From the NCBI GenBank assembly GCA_964539095.1, contig CAZIFL010000007.1, positions 36,736 through 100,735 of the forward strand: 64,000 bases of DNA. The letters are read 5' to 3'. Made by a program: the position numbers and the translations under genes. Source of the stretch: DAIPKP01 sp964539095. GTDB lineage: Bacteria; Synergistota; Synergistia; Synergistales; Aminiphilaceae. This document shows, piece by piece, positions 56,888 to 64,000 of this stretch; the first letter of the stretch is position 1; each line of letters starts with the position of its first letter. The notes below the pieces were generated by a model. The model searched no databases, was not told the DNA's origin, and worked only from the letters and a program-made list of their open reading frames with translations.

Positions 56888-57255
56888 TTTTCATCACCCG
56901 CCTCAAGAATTTGTCCCAATCGGTCAAGAATTTTTTCTGCCACTACTTTCTGTCGCTGGTAATGCTTAATATGCCTTTTGAAGCTAGCCCATCCATCTTT
57001 CGCATCGCCCTTTATTCGCACGCAATCCCTAACATGATCCAAAGTTTTCTCCACCTGGTCATTCACGTCCCGCTCCGTCAATTTGCTGTCGTGCTCCACT
57101 GCCCCTACGGGGCAAATATCGTGACATATACCGCAACGGATACAACGCTCCATGTCCAGAACCGCCAAACTTTCCTCCACCGTGATAGCCTCGGTAGGAC
57201 AATTTTCCACACAAACACCACAACCTATGCAAGGTTCTTCATCAATCCAAGGCAT
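56878..57255 (-). CDS. Two-[4Fe-4S] ferredoxin-type protein with C-terminal helical extension
   Basis: The product is 125 residues. Residues 6-55 hold two classic cluster motifs, CIGCGVCVENCP and CIRCGICHDICPVGA. The remaining 70 residues are a charged helical region (LTERDVNDQVEKTLDHVRDC, WASFKRHIKHYQRQKVVAEK) not found in simple ferredoxins. ATG 57255 has AAGGAG upstream. It is cotranscribed with the TDT transporter; an electron-transfer or sensing partner role is inferred. Confidence 0.82.
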   Translation of the reverse strand: MPWIDEEPCIGCGVCVENCPTEAITVEESLAVLDMERCIRCGICHDICPVGAVEHDSKLTERDVNDQVEKTLDHVRDCVRIKGDAKDGWASFKRHIKHYQRQKVVAEKILDRLGQILEAGDEKWV

Positions 57256-57315
57256 AACATAAATTCTCCTTCCAAAAGAGCTGGGACATAAAGTCCGCCT
57301 CATCAAACAAGCGCA

Positions 57316-57344
57316 AGAATATACCCCCAGGGGGCATATGTCAA
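57316..57344 (-). promoter_or_regulatory. Promoter of the ferredoxin/TDT operon with CsoR-like operator in the spacer
   Basis: TTGACA (57344-57339), a 17-nt spacer and TATTCT (57321-57316) lie on the minus strand. A dyad with 10-bp arms (57319-57339, core ACCCCCAGGGGGCAT) fills the spacer. A(T)ACCCCC...GGGGGTAT dyads are typical of CsoR/CstR/RcnR-family repressor sites; no such regulator gene lies in the window. Confidence 0.75.
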
Positions 57345-57480
57345 TAACCGCAACTCAGCCTTGGTCCGCATGTTTGAAGATGTAAGAGCCCCTTGTCGAG
57401 AATAGCTCATGATAGAATGGGATTTCTTTTGGAAGTGCACATAATTTGAGAAGAAACTACGGAAAGGAGGAGAAGCGAAG

Positions 57481-58140
57481 ATGGCTTCTTCAGAAAAAAA
57501 TGAAACAAAAGTAACCACCGTGGTATTGGTACGTCATGGGGAGTGTGAGGGGAATCGCGAGGGACTGTTTCGGGGACGCACCAATTTTCCTCTAAACCCC
57601 GCAGGGCTAGATCAGGCTCGGGCGCTTGCAGAGGCTCTCAAGCCGCTGGGAATCACAACGATCTATTCAAGCCCCCTCTCAAGGGCTCACACCACCGCGG
57701 AGATGATCGCAGAAAAGACTGGAGCGCCTCTGGAGATCTCCCAGGGGTTTCAGAACATCACCCTGGGTCCCTGGGATGGAAAGTCCAAGGATTTTGTCCG
57801 CCGGGAGTACCCTCGGGAGTGGGAGGTCTGGCTTTCAGATCCCGAGAAGCTGGATCTTCCGGGAGCGGAGAGCATGAAGGCTCTGCAGGATCGATCCTTC
57901 CAGGCCCTGGAAGAGGCAGTAGCCCGGCACGAAGGGGAGACCTTTGCAGTGGTAACCCACCGGGCGCTTCTCAAGCCCCTTCTCGCCCGCTGCATGGGAA
58001 TAGGATCTCCCTATTTCTGGAGGCTTCATATCGACACAGCCTCCTACAGTATGCTACGGCATGAGAGAGATCGAGGGTACTGCTGCACGCTGCTCAATCA
58101 GACGAACCATCTGAAAGACTATATCTCCGAGTGGGTATAA
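57481..58140 (+). CDS. Histidine phosphatase family protein (phosphoglycerate-mutase-like)
   Basis: The product is 219 residues. The catalytic RHGE motif is in VVLVRHGECEGNREGLFRGR, followed by TNFPLNPAGLDQARALAEAL and YSSPLSRAHTTAEMIA; the second His lies in FAVVTHRALLKPLLA. The family covers cofactor-dependent mutases and broad phosphatases such as CobC/GpmB types; a phosphatase is more likely at this length. GGAAAGGAGG precedes the ATG. It is the only intact housekeeping gene on the plus strand. Confidence 0.88.
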   Translation: MASSEKNETKVTTVVLVRHGECEGNREGLFRGRTNFPLNPAGLDQARALAEALKPLGITTIYSSPLSRAHTTAEMIAEKTGAPLEISQGFQNITLGPWDGKSKDFVRREYPREWEVWLSDPEKLDLPGAESMKALQDRSFQALEEAVARHEGETFAVVTHRALLKPLLARCMGIGSPYFWRLHIDTASYSMLRHERDRGYCCTLLNQTNHLKDYISEWV

Positions 58141-58198
58141 TCCCACGGAGAGAGTTCTGGGCGTTCTTTGGAACTCCTTGAAGAGACACAAAAGCGCA

Positions 58199-58247
58199 AT
58201 CCCCAGAGTAGACAGAGAAGGCCTGTGTACTCTGGGGATCTTTTTTT
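58199..58247 (+). terminator. Rho-independent terminator of the histidine phosphatase gene
   Basis: Perfect 12-bp arms (ATCCCCAGAGTA / TACTCTGGGGAT) with a 17-nt loop are followed by C and seven Ts on the plus strand, 58 nt after the stop codon. Confidence 0.9.
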
Positions 58248-58371
58248 CATCCCCCAAGGGAGACATTCCCCCGCTTTTAGAGCGGTTCGACCACTCGGGG
58301 GCGCCGAGGGGACACGCAAGCTCCAGCTCCCGGATTTCAGCCGAAGTCACAATATAAGCAGGAATGATGCA

Positions 58372-59598
58372 CTAGTCGGGAAAGCGCCGTTTTTTGGAAG
58401 GCCCTTTAGCGTTCTTTTCCCCGCGTTTTTTCTTGTCTTCTGCTCGGGGGGCACCCTCCGCCACCTCCCGAGGACGTCCTCGCCGCTCCTTGGTCTTTTC
58501 CTTTTTCTTCTCCCCCGTGCCATAGGTTCTTCCCGAAGGGGCGGGGCTTTCGGTTTTCTCCTCAAGTTCTTTTTTCTTGAGCTGTCCGCAGGCAGCGGCG
58601 ATATCTCCTCCCCGGCTTCGGCGAACCTCTACGTTTATCCCCTTTTCTTCAAGGATCTTCTGGAAAGAGATCACCTTTTCAGGAAAGGAAGGACGGAAGA
58701 AATTCTCTCCCTCGCTGGAGGCGTTGTAGGGGATAAGGTTCACGAAAACATGCATCCCCCGAAGCCAGGAGACCAAGGCACGGGCGTGATCCGACTCATC
58801 GTTGATCCCCCGGAGGAGCAGATATTCGATGGTGATGCGATCTCCGGTCTTCTCCTGGTAGAAGAAGAGGGCCTTTCGAAGCTCTTCCAGGGAGTGCAGA
58901 CGGTTTACCGGCATGAGTTCCGACCGCAGGGCATCATCCGCCGCATGCAAGGATACTGCCAGACGCGGAGGACTTTCGATAAGGGCCATCTTCTGGATTC
59001 CCGGTGCAATCCCCGCAGTAGAGACCGTGATATGCCGGATCCCCAGCTGCCGCATCTTGGGATGACGGAGCATGCGAATGCTCTTGAAGAGGTTCTCCTG
59101 ATTGAGAAGAGGCTCCCCCATGCCCATGAAGACGATGTTCTGGATGGAACCCTCCAACTGCTTTTCCATGGCCAGGAACTGCCCTACGATCTCTCCCGCC
59201 TCAAGATTACGCTGGAAACCCCCGGAGCCGGTGGAGCAGAAGGCACAGTCGAGAGGACACCCCACCTGAGAGGAGAGACAGGCGGTGCGGTGCTGCCCAT
59301 GCCGCATGAGCACACTCTCCACGGTGGCATCATCCCGGAAGGCCCAGAGATATTTTTTCGTACCGTCCCGGGAACGATCCCCCTTGGTGCGCCGGGGAAA
59401 ACCCATAGTTACACGCTCTTCCAGAAGAGTCCGAAGATCCTTGGAGAGGTTCGTCATCTCCTCGAAGGAGTCCGCCTTCTTTTCGTAGATCCACTGACAT
59501 ATCTGAGCTGCCCGGTATGCAGGCTCGCCGAGACTTTGCAGAAGCTCCTGCCACTCTTCATATTCCAAGTTCATTCCCAGAATCTTTTCCATTGCCAC
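58372..59598 (-). CDS. rlmN: Dual-specificity RNA methyltransferase RlmN with basic C-terminal extension
   Basis: The product is 408 residues, about 60 longer than typical RlmN. Core features are SSQVGCPLDCAFCSTGSGGF (radical SAM Cys), NIVFMGMGEPLLNQENLF, LAVSLHAADDALRSELMPVN and the methylated Cys region DIAAACGQL. It methylates C2 of A2503 in 23S rRNA and A37 in tRNAs. After the core comes a tail rich in Lys, Glu, Arg and Pro. GTG 59598 or ATG 59592 could both start; AGGAG spacing slightly favours GTG. Confidence 0.92.
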   Translation of the reverse strand: MAMEKILGMNLEYEEWQELLQSLGEPAYRAAQICQWIYEKKADSFEEMTNLSKDLRTLLEERVTMGFPRRTKGDRSRDGTKKYLWAFRDDATVESVLMRHGQHRTACLSSQVGCPLDCAFCSTGSGGFQRNLEAGEIVGQFLAMEKQLEGSIQNIVFMGMGEPLLNQENLFKSIRMLRHPKMRQLGIRHITVSTAGIAPGIQKMALIESPPRLAVSLHAADDALRSELMPVNRLHSLEELRKALFFYQEKTGDRITIEYLLLRGINDESDHARALVSWLRGMHVFVNLIPYNASSEGENFFRPSFPEKVISFQKILEEKGINVEVRRSRGGDIAAACGQLKKKELEEKTESPAPSGRTYGTGEKKKEKTKERRGRPREVAEGAPRAEDKKKRGEKNAKGPSKKRRFPD

Positions 59599-59627
59599 TC
59601 ATGCTCCTCCAGATGTGCAGTTTTCTA

Positions 59628-59655
59628 TTAAAGAAAATGCGGGGGTTTTCCCCCG
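59628..59655 (-). terminator. Rho-independent terminator of glyA
   Basis: CGGGGG-AAAA-CCCCCG forms a tight stem on the minus strand, followed by CATTTTCTTT. It lies 25 nt after the glyA stop. Confidence 0.78.
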
Positions 59656-59679
59656 GTACAGCGCCCTCCTAGAGAGGGT

Positions 59680-60954
59680 TTAACAAGGCCAGGGCTCGGT
59701 AAACTCGGGATAGAGAGGATACTCTGCGCTGAGAGCAAGGATCTTCTGCCGTGCCTCCTCTATGCGAGCATCCTCCGCAGGAGAGGAGAGCACCATATCA
59801 ATGGCTTCGGCGATCCAGGACATATCCGCTTCGGTCATCCCCCGAGAGGTCACTGCCCCGGTGCCGAGGCGGAATCCGCTCGTGACCAGAGGTTTTTCCG
59901 TATCAAAGGGGATCATATTCTTGTTCACCGTGATATTCGCCCGATCCAGAAGCTTTTCCGCTTCCTTTCCCGTAACAGCTCGAGAGGATTTACAATCCAC
60001 CAGCAGCATGTGATTATCGGTGCCTCCCGTGATGAGCCGGTACCCACGCTCCTTCAGGGCCTCCCCCAGGGCCTTGGCGTTAGCCACCACAGAAGCCGCA
60101 TATTTGCGGAAATCCTCGGTCATGGCGAGGCGGAACGATACGGACTTTCCTGCCATGGCATGAAGAAGGGGGCCCCCCTGCATCCCCGGAAAGACCGCCC
60201 GGTCGAGATCCTTGGCATATTTCTCCCTGCAGAGAATGAGTGCCCCCCGGGCTCCCCGAAGGGTTTTATGCGTGGTGGTGGTGACAAAATCCGCATGAGG
60301 TACGGGGTTGGGATGCACCTTCCCCGCCACGAGCCCTGCAATGTGAGCCATATCCACCATAAGATAGGCCCCCACTTCCTTGGCAATAGCCTCGAAACGC
60401 TCAAAGTCGATAAACCGCGGGTAGGCACTTGCCCCCGCCACAATCAGCTTGGGGCGGCGCTCCTTCGCAAGAGCCTCCACCTGATCGTAGTCGATGGTCT
60501 CGGTATCCTTCTGAAGACCGTAGGCGATGATGTCGTACCACTTTCCCGTAAAGTTGAGGGGATGTCCGTGAGAGAGATGCCCTCCCTGATCAAGACTCAT
60601 GGCAAGCATGGAATCTCCCGGTTGTAGCACCGTGAAGAAAACCCCCATGTTCGCCTGGGTTCCTGAATGAGGCTGCACATTGGCATGCTCCGCTCCAAAG
60701 AGTTCACAAGCCCGCTGACAGGCAAGCTCTTCCGCGGCCTCCACTACCTCGCACCCTCCGTAGTACTTTTTATGGGGATACCCTTCGGCATATTTGTTGG
60801 TAAATATCGAGCCCTGAGCTTCCAGCACCGAGCGGGGTACGAAGTTCTCCGAAGCGATGAGTTCCACTCCCTCTCTCTGTCGCTTCATCTCCCGACAGAG
60901 AAGATCGTACATTTCAGGATCCGCCTGCTGTATCCGAGCATCCATAAGATTCAT
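59680..60954 (-). CDS. glyA: Serine hydroxymethyltransferase
   Basis: The product is 424 residues. It has VELIASENFVPRSVLEAQGS, NKYAEGYPHKKYYGGCEVVE, AHIAGLVAGKVHPNPVPHAD and the PLP lysine in TTTTHKTLRGARGALI. It interconverts serine and glycine with tetrahydrofolate, feeding one-carbon metabolism and amino-acid fermentation. A GGAGG lies about 10 nt upstream of the ATG. Confidence 0.97.
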   Translation of the reverse strand: MNLMDARIQQADPEMYDLLCREMKRQREGVELIASENFVPRSVLEAQGSIFTNKYAEGYPHKKYYGGCEVVEAAEELACQRACELFGAEHANVQPHSGTQANMGVFFTVLQPGDSMLAMSLDQGGHLSHGHPLNFTGKWYDIIAYGLQKDTETIDYDQVEALAKERRPKLIVAGASAYPRFIDFERFEAIAKEVGAYLMVDMAHIAGLVAGKVHPNPVPHADFVTTTTHKTLRGARGALILCREKYAKDLDRAVFPGMQGGPLLHAMAGKSVSFRLAMTEDFRKYAASVVANAKALGEALKERGYRLITGGTDNHMLLVDCKSSRAVTGKEAEKLLDRANITVNKNMIPFDTEKPLVTSGFRLGTGAVTSRGMTEADMSWIAEAIDMVLSSPAEDARIEEARQKILALSAEYPLYPEFTEPWPC

Positions 60955-60980
60955 ATCTGTAAACAGCCTCCTTCACTAAG

Positions 60981-61015
60981 TAAAACAGACACCTCACGTA
61001 AAACAGATACCTCTT
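60981..61015 (-). repeat. 18-bp tandem repeat in the glyA leader
   Basis: Two consecutive copies of TAAAACAGAYACCTCNNN lie 27-61 nt upstream of the glyA start. No promoter elements were confidently placed around them. They may be an operator or a simple duplication. Confidence 0.65.
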
Positions 61016-61103
61016 TTTCCGGATATGCTCCGGAAGAAGAGACGTTGAGGATTTCTCCAACCGTTCTGAAGATGCACGTAAGAGCACACCTCCGCAACTT
61101 AGG

Positions 61104-61646
61104 CTACCAGGGCTCCCGATGAAGGATATCTCCCTGGAGTGTGAAAATAACGATCTCCCGGGAATCGAGAAGGGCCGCACTGGCGGGATCCCGCCCCTTG
61201 GGGAGCGATGCGGAGCCTGGATTAAGGAAGATGGTGCTCTCCTCCCTCTGCACCGAGGCCACGTGGGTATGCCCCGTAATAACCAGGGAGGCTCCACTGT
61301 GTAAAGCCATCTCCCGAACCTCGGTAAAGTTCTCTCCGTGAGAGAGAAGAATGAACTTTCCCTCCCACCAGAGAGGCACCAGGGGAGAGAGGAGAGGCCA
61401 GCGAAGCATGTTCTGATCCACCGGCGCATCACAGTTCCCACGGGCAATAAAGAGGGGGACCGGCGATTCATTCATCGCCCCTGCCAGAGCCTTGGGGCCG
61501 TAGGCTTCGGGAAGAGGATTGCGAGGGCCGTGATAGAGCACATCCCCTGCGTGCAGGATCGCCTCCACCTCTCCCCAGACACTCCGGGCCTCTCCCCATC
61601 CCCGGGCATCTCCGTGGGTGTCCGAAATGATCCCGAGTCTTGACAT
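61104..61646 (-). CDS. YfcE-type metallophosphoesterase
   Basis: The product is 180 residues. Metal-binding motifs are visible in order: GIISDTHGD, ILHAGDVLYHG, FIARGNCDA, ILLSHGENF and VITGHTHVAS. YfcE/MJ0936-like enzymes are broad phosphodiesterases with two metal ions. The glyA gene follows 150 nt downstream. Confidence 0.9.
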   Translation of the reverse strand: MSRLGIISDTHGDARGWGEARSVWGEVEAILHAGDVLYHGPRNPLPEAYGPKALAGAMNESPVPLFIARGNCDAPVDQNMLRWPLLSPLVPLWWEGKFILLSHGENFTEVREMALHSGASLVITGHTHVASVQREESTIFLNPGSASLPKGRDPASAALLDSREIVIFTLQGDILHREPW

Positions 61647-61703
61647 CAGACATTCTCTCCTTACACAGTTCTTAACACAGTCCCTACCGGGACAGAACGG
61701 AGG

Positions 61704-63182
61704 CTATCCCCGTTTTTTGAGTTCCTTCCGGAGCACCTTCCCTACCCCCGAGAGGGGAAAGGCGTCCACAAACTCTACCTTTCGGGGAACCTTGTAGTGA
61801 GCAAGACGCTCCTTGCAGAAGTCGATGAGTTCGCGGGCCGAAACCGCCTCGGGCTCCTGGGAGATGACAAAGGCCTTGGGGTACTCCCCCGTAAGATGAT
61901 GCGAAATGCCCACCACCGTGGCCATCTTCACCTGGGGATGTTCGTTGAGTACCGCTTCGATCTCCTGGGGGTAAACATTAAATCCACCCACAATAATAAG
62001 ATCCGTGGCCCTATCGAGAACGGAGAGATATCCCTCTTCATCCACCCGCACCACATCTCCCGTGTTCATCCAGCCGTTAGCGAAACGCTTGGAACTCATA
62101 TCGGTATCCCGGAAGTAGCCTTCGGTGACCGAGGGTCCCCGAACCCAGAGAACTCCCTCTTCGGAAGGATCAAGAAGATTTCCCGCCTGATCCCGGATCT
62201 CCCATTCGTACCCCGGAAGAAAGGGTCCCACCGTACCGGGCTTATTTCCCTCGGGGGAGGGATTGCAGCTCACCACCGGGGAGCACTCCGTAAGACCGTA
62301 TCCCTGAAGGATGGTGATGCCAAGCTTTTGCTCCACCCGCTGCTGAAGAGATGGGCTGAGGCGCTCTCCTCCGGAGACAACGTATTTGAGGGTGGAAGGA
62401 GGCGCCATCCCCTTCTCCACCGCCCCCAGAAGAAAGGTAAGCATGGTGGGTACCGCCACGAGAACCTCCACCTTCGCCTCTTCCAAGGCCTGAAAGGTAT
62501 CCTGAAGAGGGGTAAAGGAGGCCTGCGGAACGTAGGGAGCGCCCACATACAGGGGGAGCAGGACACTTACGGTATAGCCGTAGGAATGGAAGTTGGGGAG
62601 CACGTTCATGAAGTGGATCCCCTTGCGGATGATGGTAACTCCCTGCTCCAGGGCAGTGACGTTCCCCAGAAGGTTGCCGTGGGTGAGGGGAACCGCCTTG
62701 GGATTTCCCGTGCTCCCCGAGGTGGCGAAGATCATGGCTATCCGGGGGTCGCTCGGGGAGGTGAGGGCAGCCTTAAAGGGAGGTACCGGCCCTTCGAGAG
62801 GAGCCACCACACAGGGAACATGCTCCTTTTCGAACTCCTCAATCAAAGAGGCCATCCCTTCGTGAATAATCACCCCCGCAGGCTCTATCTTCTTGATGAT
62901 CCGCTTTCCCGCCTCTACTCCCCCCCGAGAGTTAAGAGGAACCATTGTAGCTCCCAGACGCCAGGCCGCCAGGGAGAGGATAGCCACCAACGGAGCGTTA
63001 GGGCTAAAGATGGCGATCCGGCTTCCCTTGGTGATGCCGCTTTCTTGGAGATTTACGGTACTCTCCTCCACCAGGGAGAGGAACTCCTCGCCTCCCCACC
63101 ACCGATGATCCCACCAGAGAACGGGAGCCGAGGGATCTTTCTGTATTCGCGAGAGAATCTTTTCTTCCAGACGTGGATACAT
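61704..63182 (-). CDS. AMP-binding acyl-CoA synthetase/ligase
   Basis: The product is 492 residues. The adenylate-forming signature is IFATSGSTGNPKAVPLTHGN, followed by GYGLTECSPVVSCNP, the hinge region YLSVLDRATDLIIVGGFNVY and the catalytic Lys in GVGKVLRKELKK. It probably activates a fatty or other carboxylic acid to its CoA ester; chain length cannot be told. ATG 63182 has AGGAGG 6 nt upstream; longer in-frame readings pass through the promoter and the next gene. Confidence 0.88.
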   Translation of the reverse strand: MYPRLEEKILSRIQKDPSAPVLWWDHRWWGGEEFLSLVEESTVNLQESGITKGSRIAIFSPNAPLVAILSLAAWRLGATMVPLNSRGGVEAGKRIIKKIEPAGVIIHEGMASLIEEFEKEHVPCVVAPLEGPVPPFKAALTSPSDPRIAMIFATSGSTGNPKAVPLTHGNLLGNVTALEQGVTIIRKGIHFMNVLPNFHSYGYTVSVLLPLYVGAPYVPQASFTPLQDTFQALEEAKVEVLVAVPTMLTFLLGAVEKGMAPPSTLKYVVSGGERLSPSLQQRVEQKLGITILQGYGLTECSPVVSCNPSPEGNKPGTVGPFLPGYEWEIRDQAGNLLDPSEEGVLWVRGPSVTEGYFRDTDMSSKRFANGWMNTGDVVRVDEEGYLSVLDRATDLIIVGGFNVYPQEIEAVLNEHPQVKMATVVGISHHLTGEYPKAFVISQEPEAVSARELIDFCKERLAHYKVPRKVEFVDAFPLSGVGKVLRKELKKRG

Positions 63183-63212
63183 GGCAAACCTCCTGATACA
63201 CAATTTCCCCGT

Positions 63213-63218
63213 ATTATA
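63213..63218 (-). promoter_or_regulatory. Extended -10 promoter element of the AMP-binding gene
   Basis: TTGGTATAAT on the minus strand contains a TG extended -10 and a perfect TATAAT, 31 nt before the start codon. No good -35 is visible, consistent with an extended -10 promoter. Confidence 0.6.
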
Positions 63219-63270
63219 CCAACAATTTCGAAAATCCCCGAAAACTCTCTTTTCGAGGGTGCGTACTACG

Positions 63271-63882
63271 CTACCGACTTTTGAAATCCCGCACCATCTC
63301 GGTGTAGAAAGCGTGGATTTGCCGGCGATACTCCGTAACGCTCTTCCCCCGATAGCTGTCGAGAGCAAGATCAATCTTTCCTCTGCTCCCCTCCAAAGCC
63401 TTGTGAAGCATGTAGGTTCCCACATAGATGTTCGGCCGGGAGTGCAGAAGATCCCGGCGGCTTTTAATGGAGGGGAAGACCTTGGGGATCCACTTTTTGT
63501 TCGCCTCCCAGTGAATCTGCATAAGCCCATAGGCGATGCCGCTTTTCGCCTTAACCTGCACGGAGGACTCTCTGGCGATCACCGCCGCCACGAGAAAGGG
63601 ATCTACTGAATAGTTGCGGCAGATCCGTTCCACCAGGGCGGCATAGCTTTTGGCAGCTTTGGCGCTGAGATTCGGATTCTGCCGGGCAAAAAAGTCGCGC
63701 ATCACCAGTACCCGACGGGTGGCATACTTTTTGCCGTACCGCTTCTGCATGTACTGATACTCAGGGCTCGTGTCGAAGAAGGAGAGATACCCCTGGCAGA
63801 GGGAGGGAAGAAGAAAGAGCCCGAGAAGGAGGATCACCCCCCCTAGCGGGGAGAAACGCCCTTTTTTATGCATCATCTTCAT
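63271..63882 (-). CDS. Lytic transglycosylase, SLT family
   Basis: The product is 203 residues. An N-terminal hydrophobic segment (GGVILLLGLFLLPSLCQG) is a signal peptide or anchor. The SLT domain carries the catalytic Glu105 in VIARESSVQ and the GIAYGLMQIHW motif, then NIYVGTYMLHKAL. It cleaves peptidoglycan with formation of anhydro-muropeptides. The Cys near the signal peptide end does not fit a lipobox well. AAAGGATG lies upstream of the start. Confidence 0.92.
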   Translation of the reverse strand: MKMMHKKGRFSPLGGVILLLGLFLLPSLCQGYLSFFDTSPEYQYMQKRYGKKYATRRVLVMRDFFARQNPNLSAKAAKSYAALVERICRNYSVDPFLVAAVIARESSVQVKAKSGIAYGLMQIHWEANKKWIPKVFPSIKSRRDLLHSRPNIYVGTYMLHKALEGSRGKIDLALDSYRGKSVTEYRRQIHAFYTEMVRDFKSR

Positions 63883-63964
63883 CCTTTCTCAAGGCAGTTT
63901 TGTGCTCTTTCGGGGGGTGATAGGGTTGTAAAAGAATCTTTTCGCCTAGTGGCCTGTTCCACGT

Positions 63965-63970
63965 TATAAT
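63965..63970 (+). promoter_or_regulatory. Candidate -10 of a plus-strand promoter at the window edge
   Basis: TATAAT lies on the plus strand, pointing out of the window. No convincing -35 was found and the downstream gene is not visible. Confidence 0.3.
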
Positions 63971-64000
63971 GTGCCCTTGGATGGGAGCCTCCGCTCATGT

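Noticed and set aside
58258..58330. Sequence with GAGTGGTCGAA on the minus strand, like a tRNA-Ser/Leu D-loop
   Set aside because: Neither an acceptor stem nor a T-arm could be folded around it; the neighbouring CCGCT/AGCGG hairpin does not have a valid anticodon loop.
61797..63284. Plus-strand open frame of 495 codons
   Set aside because: It is antisense to the AMP-binding gene, which has all adenylation motifs.

Overview
The window looks like chromosomal DNA of an amino-acid-fermenting, diderm member of the Synergistota. Three things point there. A 517-residue outer-membrane protein (3943-5496) has the signal peptide - SLH domain - coiled coil - beta-barrel build common in that phylum. A large surface protein (9097-11466) ends in what looks like a Synergist-CTERM sorting tail. 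A complete branched-chain amino acid (Liv) ABC transporter lies next to core housekeeping genes. Nearly all genes are on the minus strand, in long operons with overlapping start and stop codons. No rRNA, tRNA, CRISPR array or prophage was recognised.

Region 1-9.1 kb is accessory DNA. It holds four Rpn-family (PD-(D/E)XK) recombination-promoting nuclease genes, one cut by the window edge, and at least four orphan 3' ends of such genes. Two toxin-antitoxin modules (HicAB and a RelE/ParE-like pair) each end directly against such a tail. A broken ISL3-type transposase end abuts another tail. The SLH porin and a secreted coiled-coil protein lie inside this zone.

Region 9.1-12.2 kb carries a beta-helix surface protein with a Pro/Thr stalk, and a winged-helix/nucleotidyltransferase-fold regulator whose promoter is covered by a palindrome. 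Region 12.3-25.2 kb is one long transcription unit: parB/noc - O-antigen-ligase-like (Wzy_C) membrane protein - gspJ-K-L-M-N-C-I-D-E-F, a type II secretion system with no major pseudopilin or prepilin peptidase in view. Region 25.3-29.4 kb is the rpsF-ssb-rpsR-DUF2232-rplI-dnaB replication/translation operon with a hairpin in its leader. Then come ftsB/divIC-like, argS, a DUF3857-type secreted protein with an apparently dead transglutaminase core, secA, an M20 peptidase, pgsA, livF-G-M-H-K, nrdR and rpsU.

Region 44.5-55.7 kb is the stress and modification block. hrcA-grpE-dnaK-dnaJ runs under a CIRCE operator and is followed by prmA-rsmE-mtaB, a second divergent Hsp70, a J-domain/HEAT protein and a HIT protein. 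Region 55.8-64 kb holds a two-gene ferredoxin/TDT-family anion transporter operon with a CsoR-like operator inside its promoter, a histidine phosphatase (the only intact housekeeping gene on the plus strand), rlmN, glyA, a YfcE-like phosphoesterase, an acyl-CoA synthetase-like enzyme and a lytic transglycosylase.

The most notable items for follow-up are the Rpn-tail/toxin-antitoxin mosaic, the divergent Hsp70 with its J/HEAT partner, the CsoR-like-controlled ferredoxin/TDT operon, and the palindrome-controlled nucleotidyltransferase-fold regulator.
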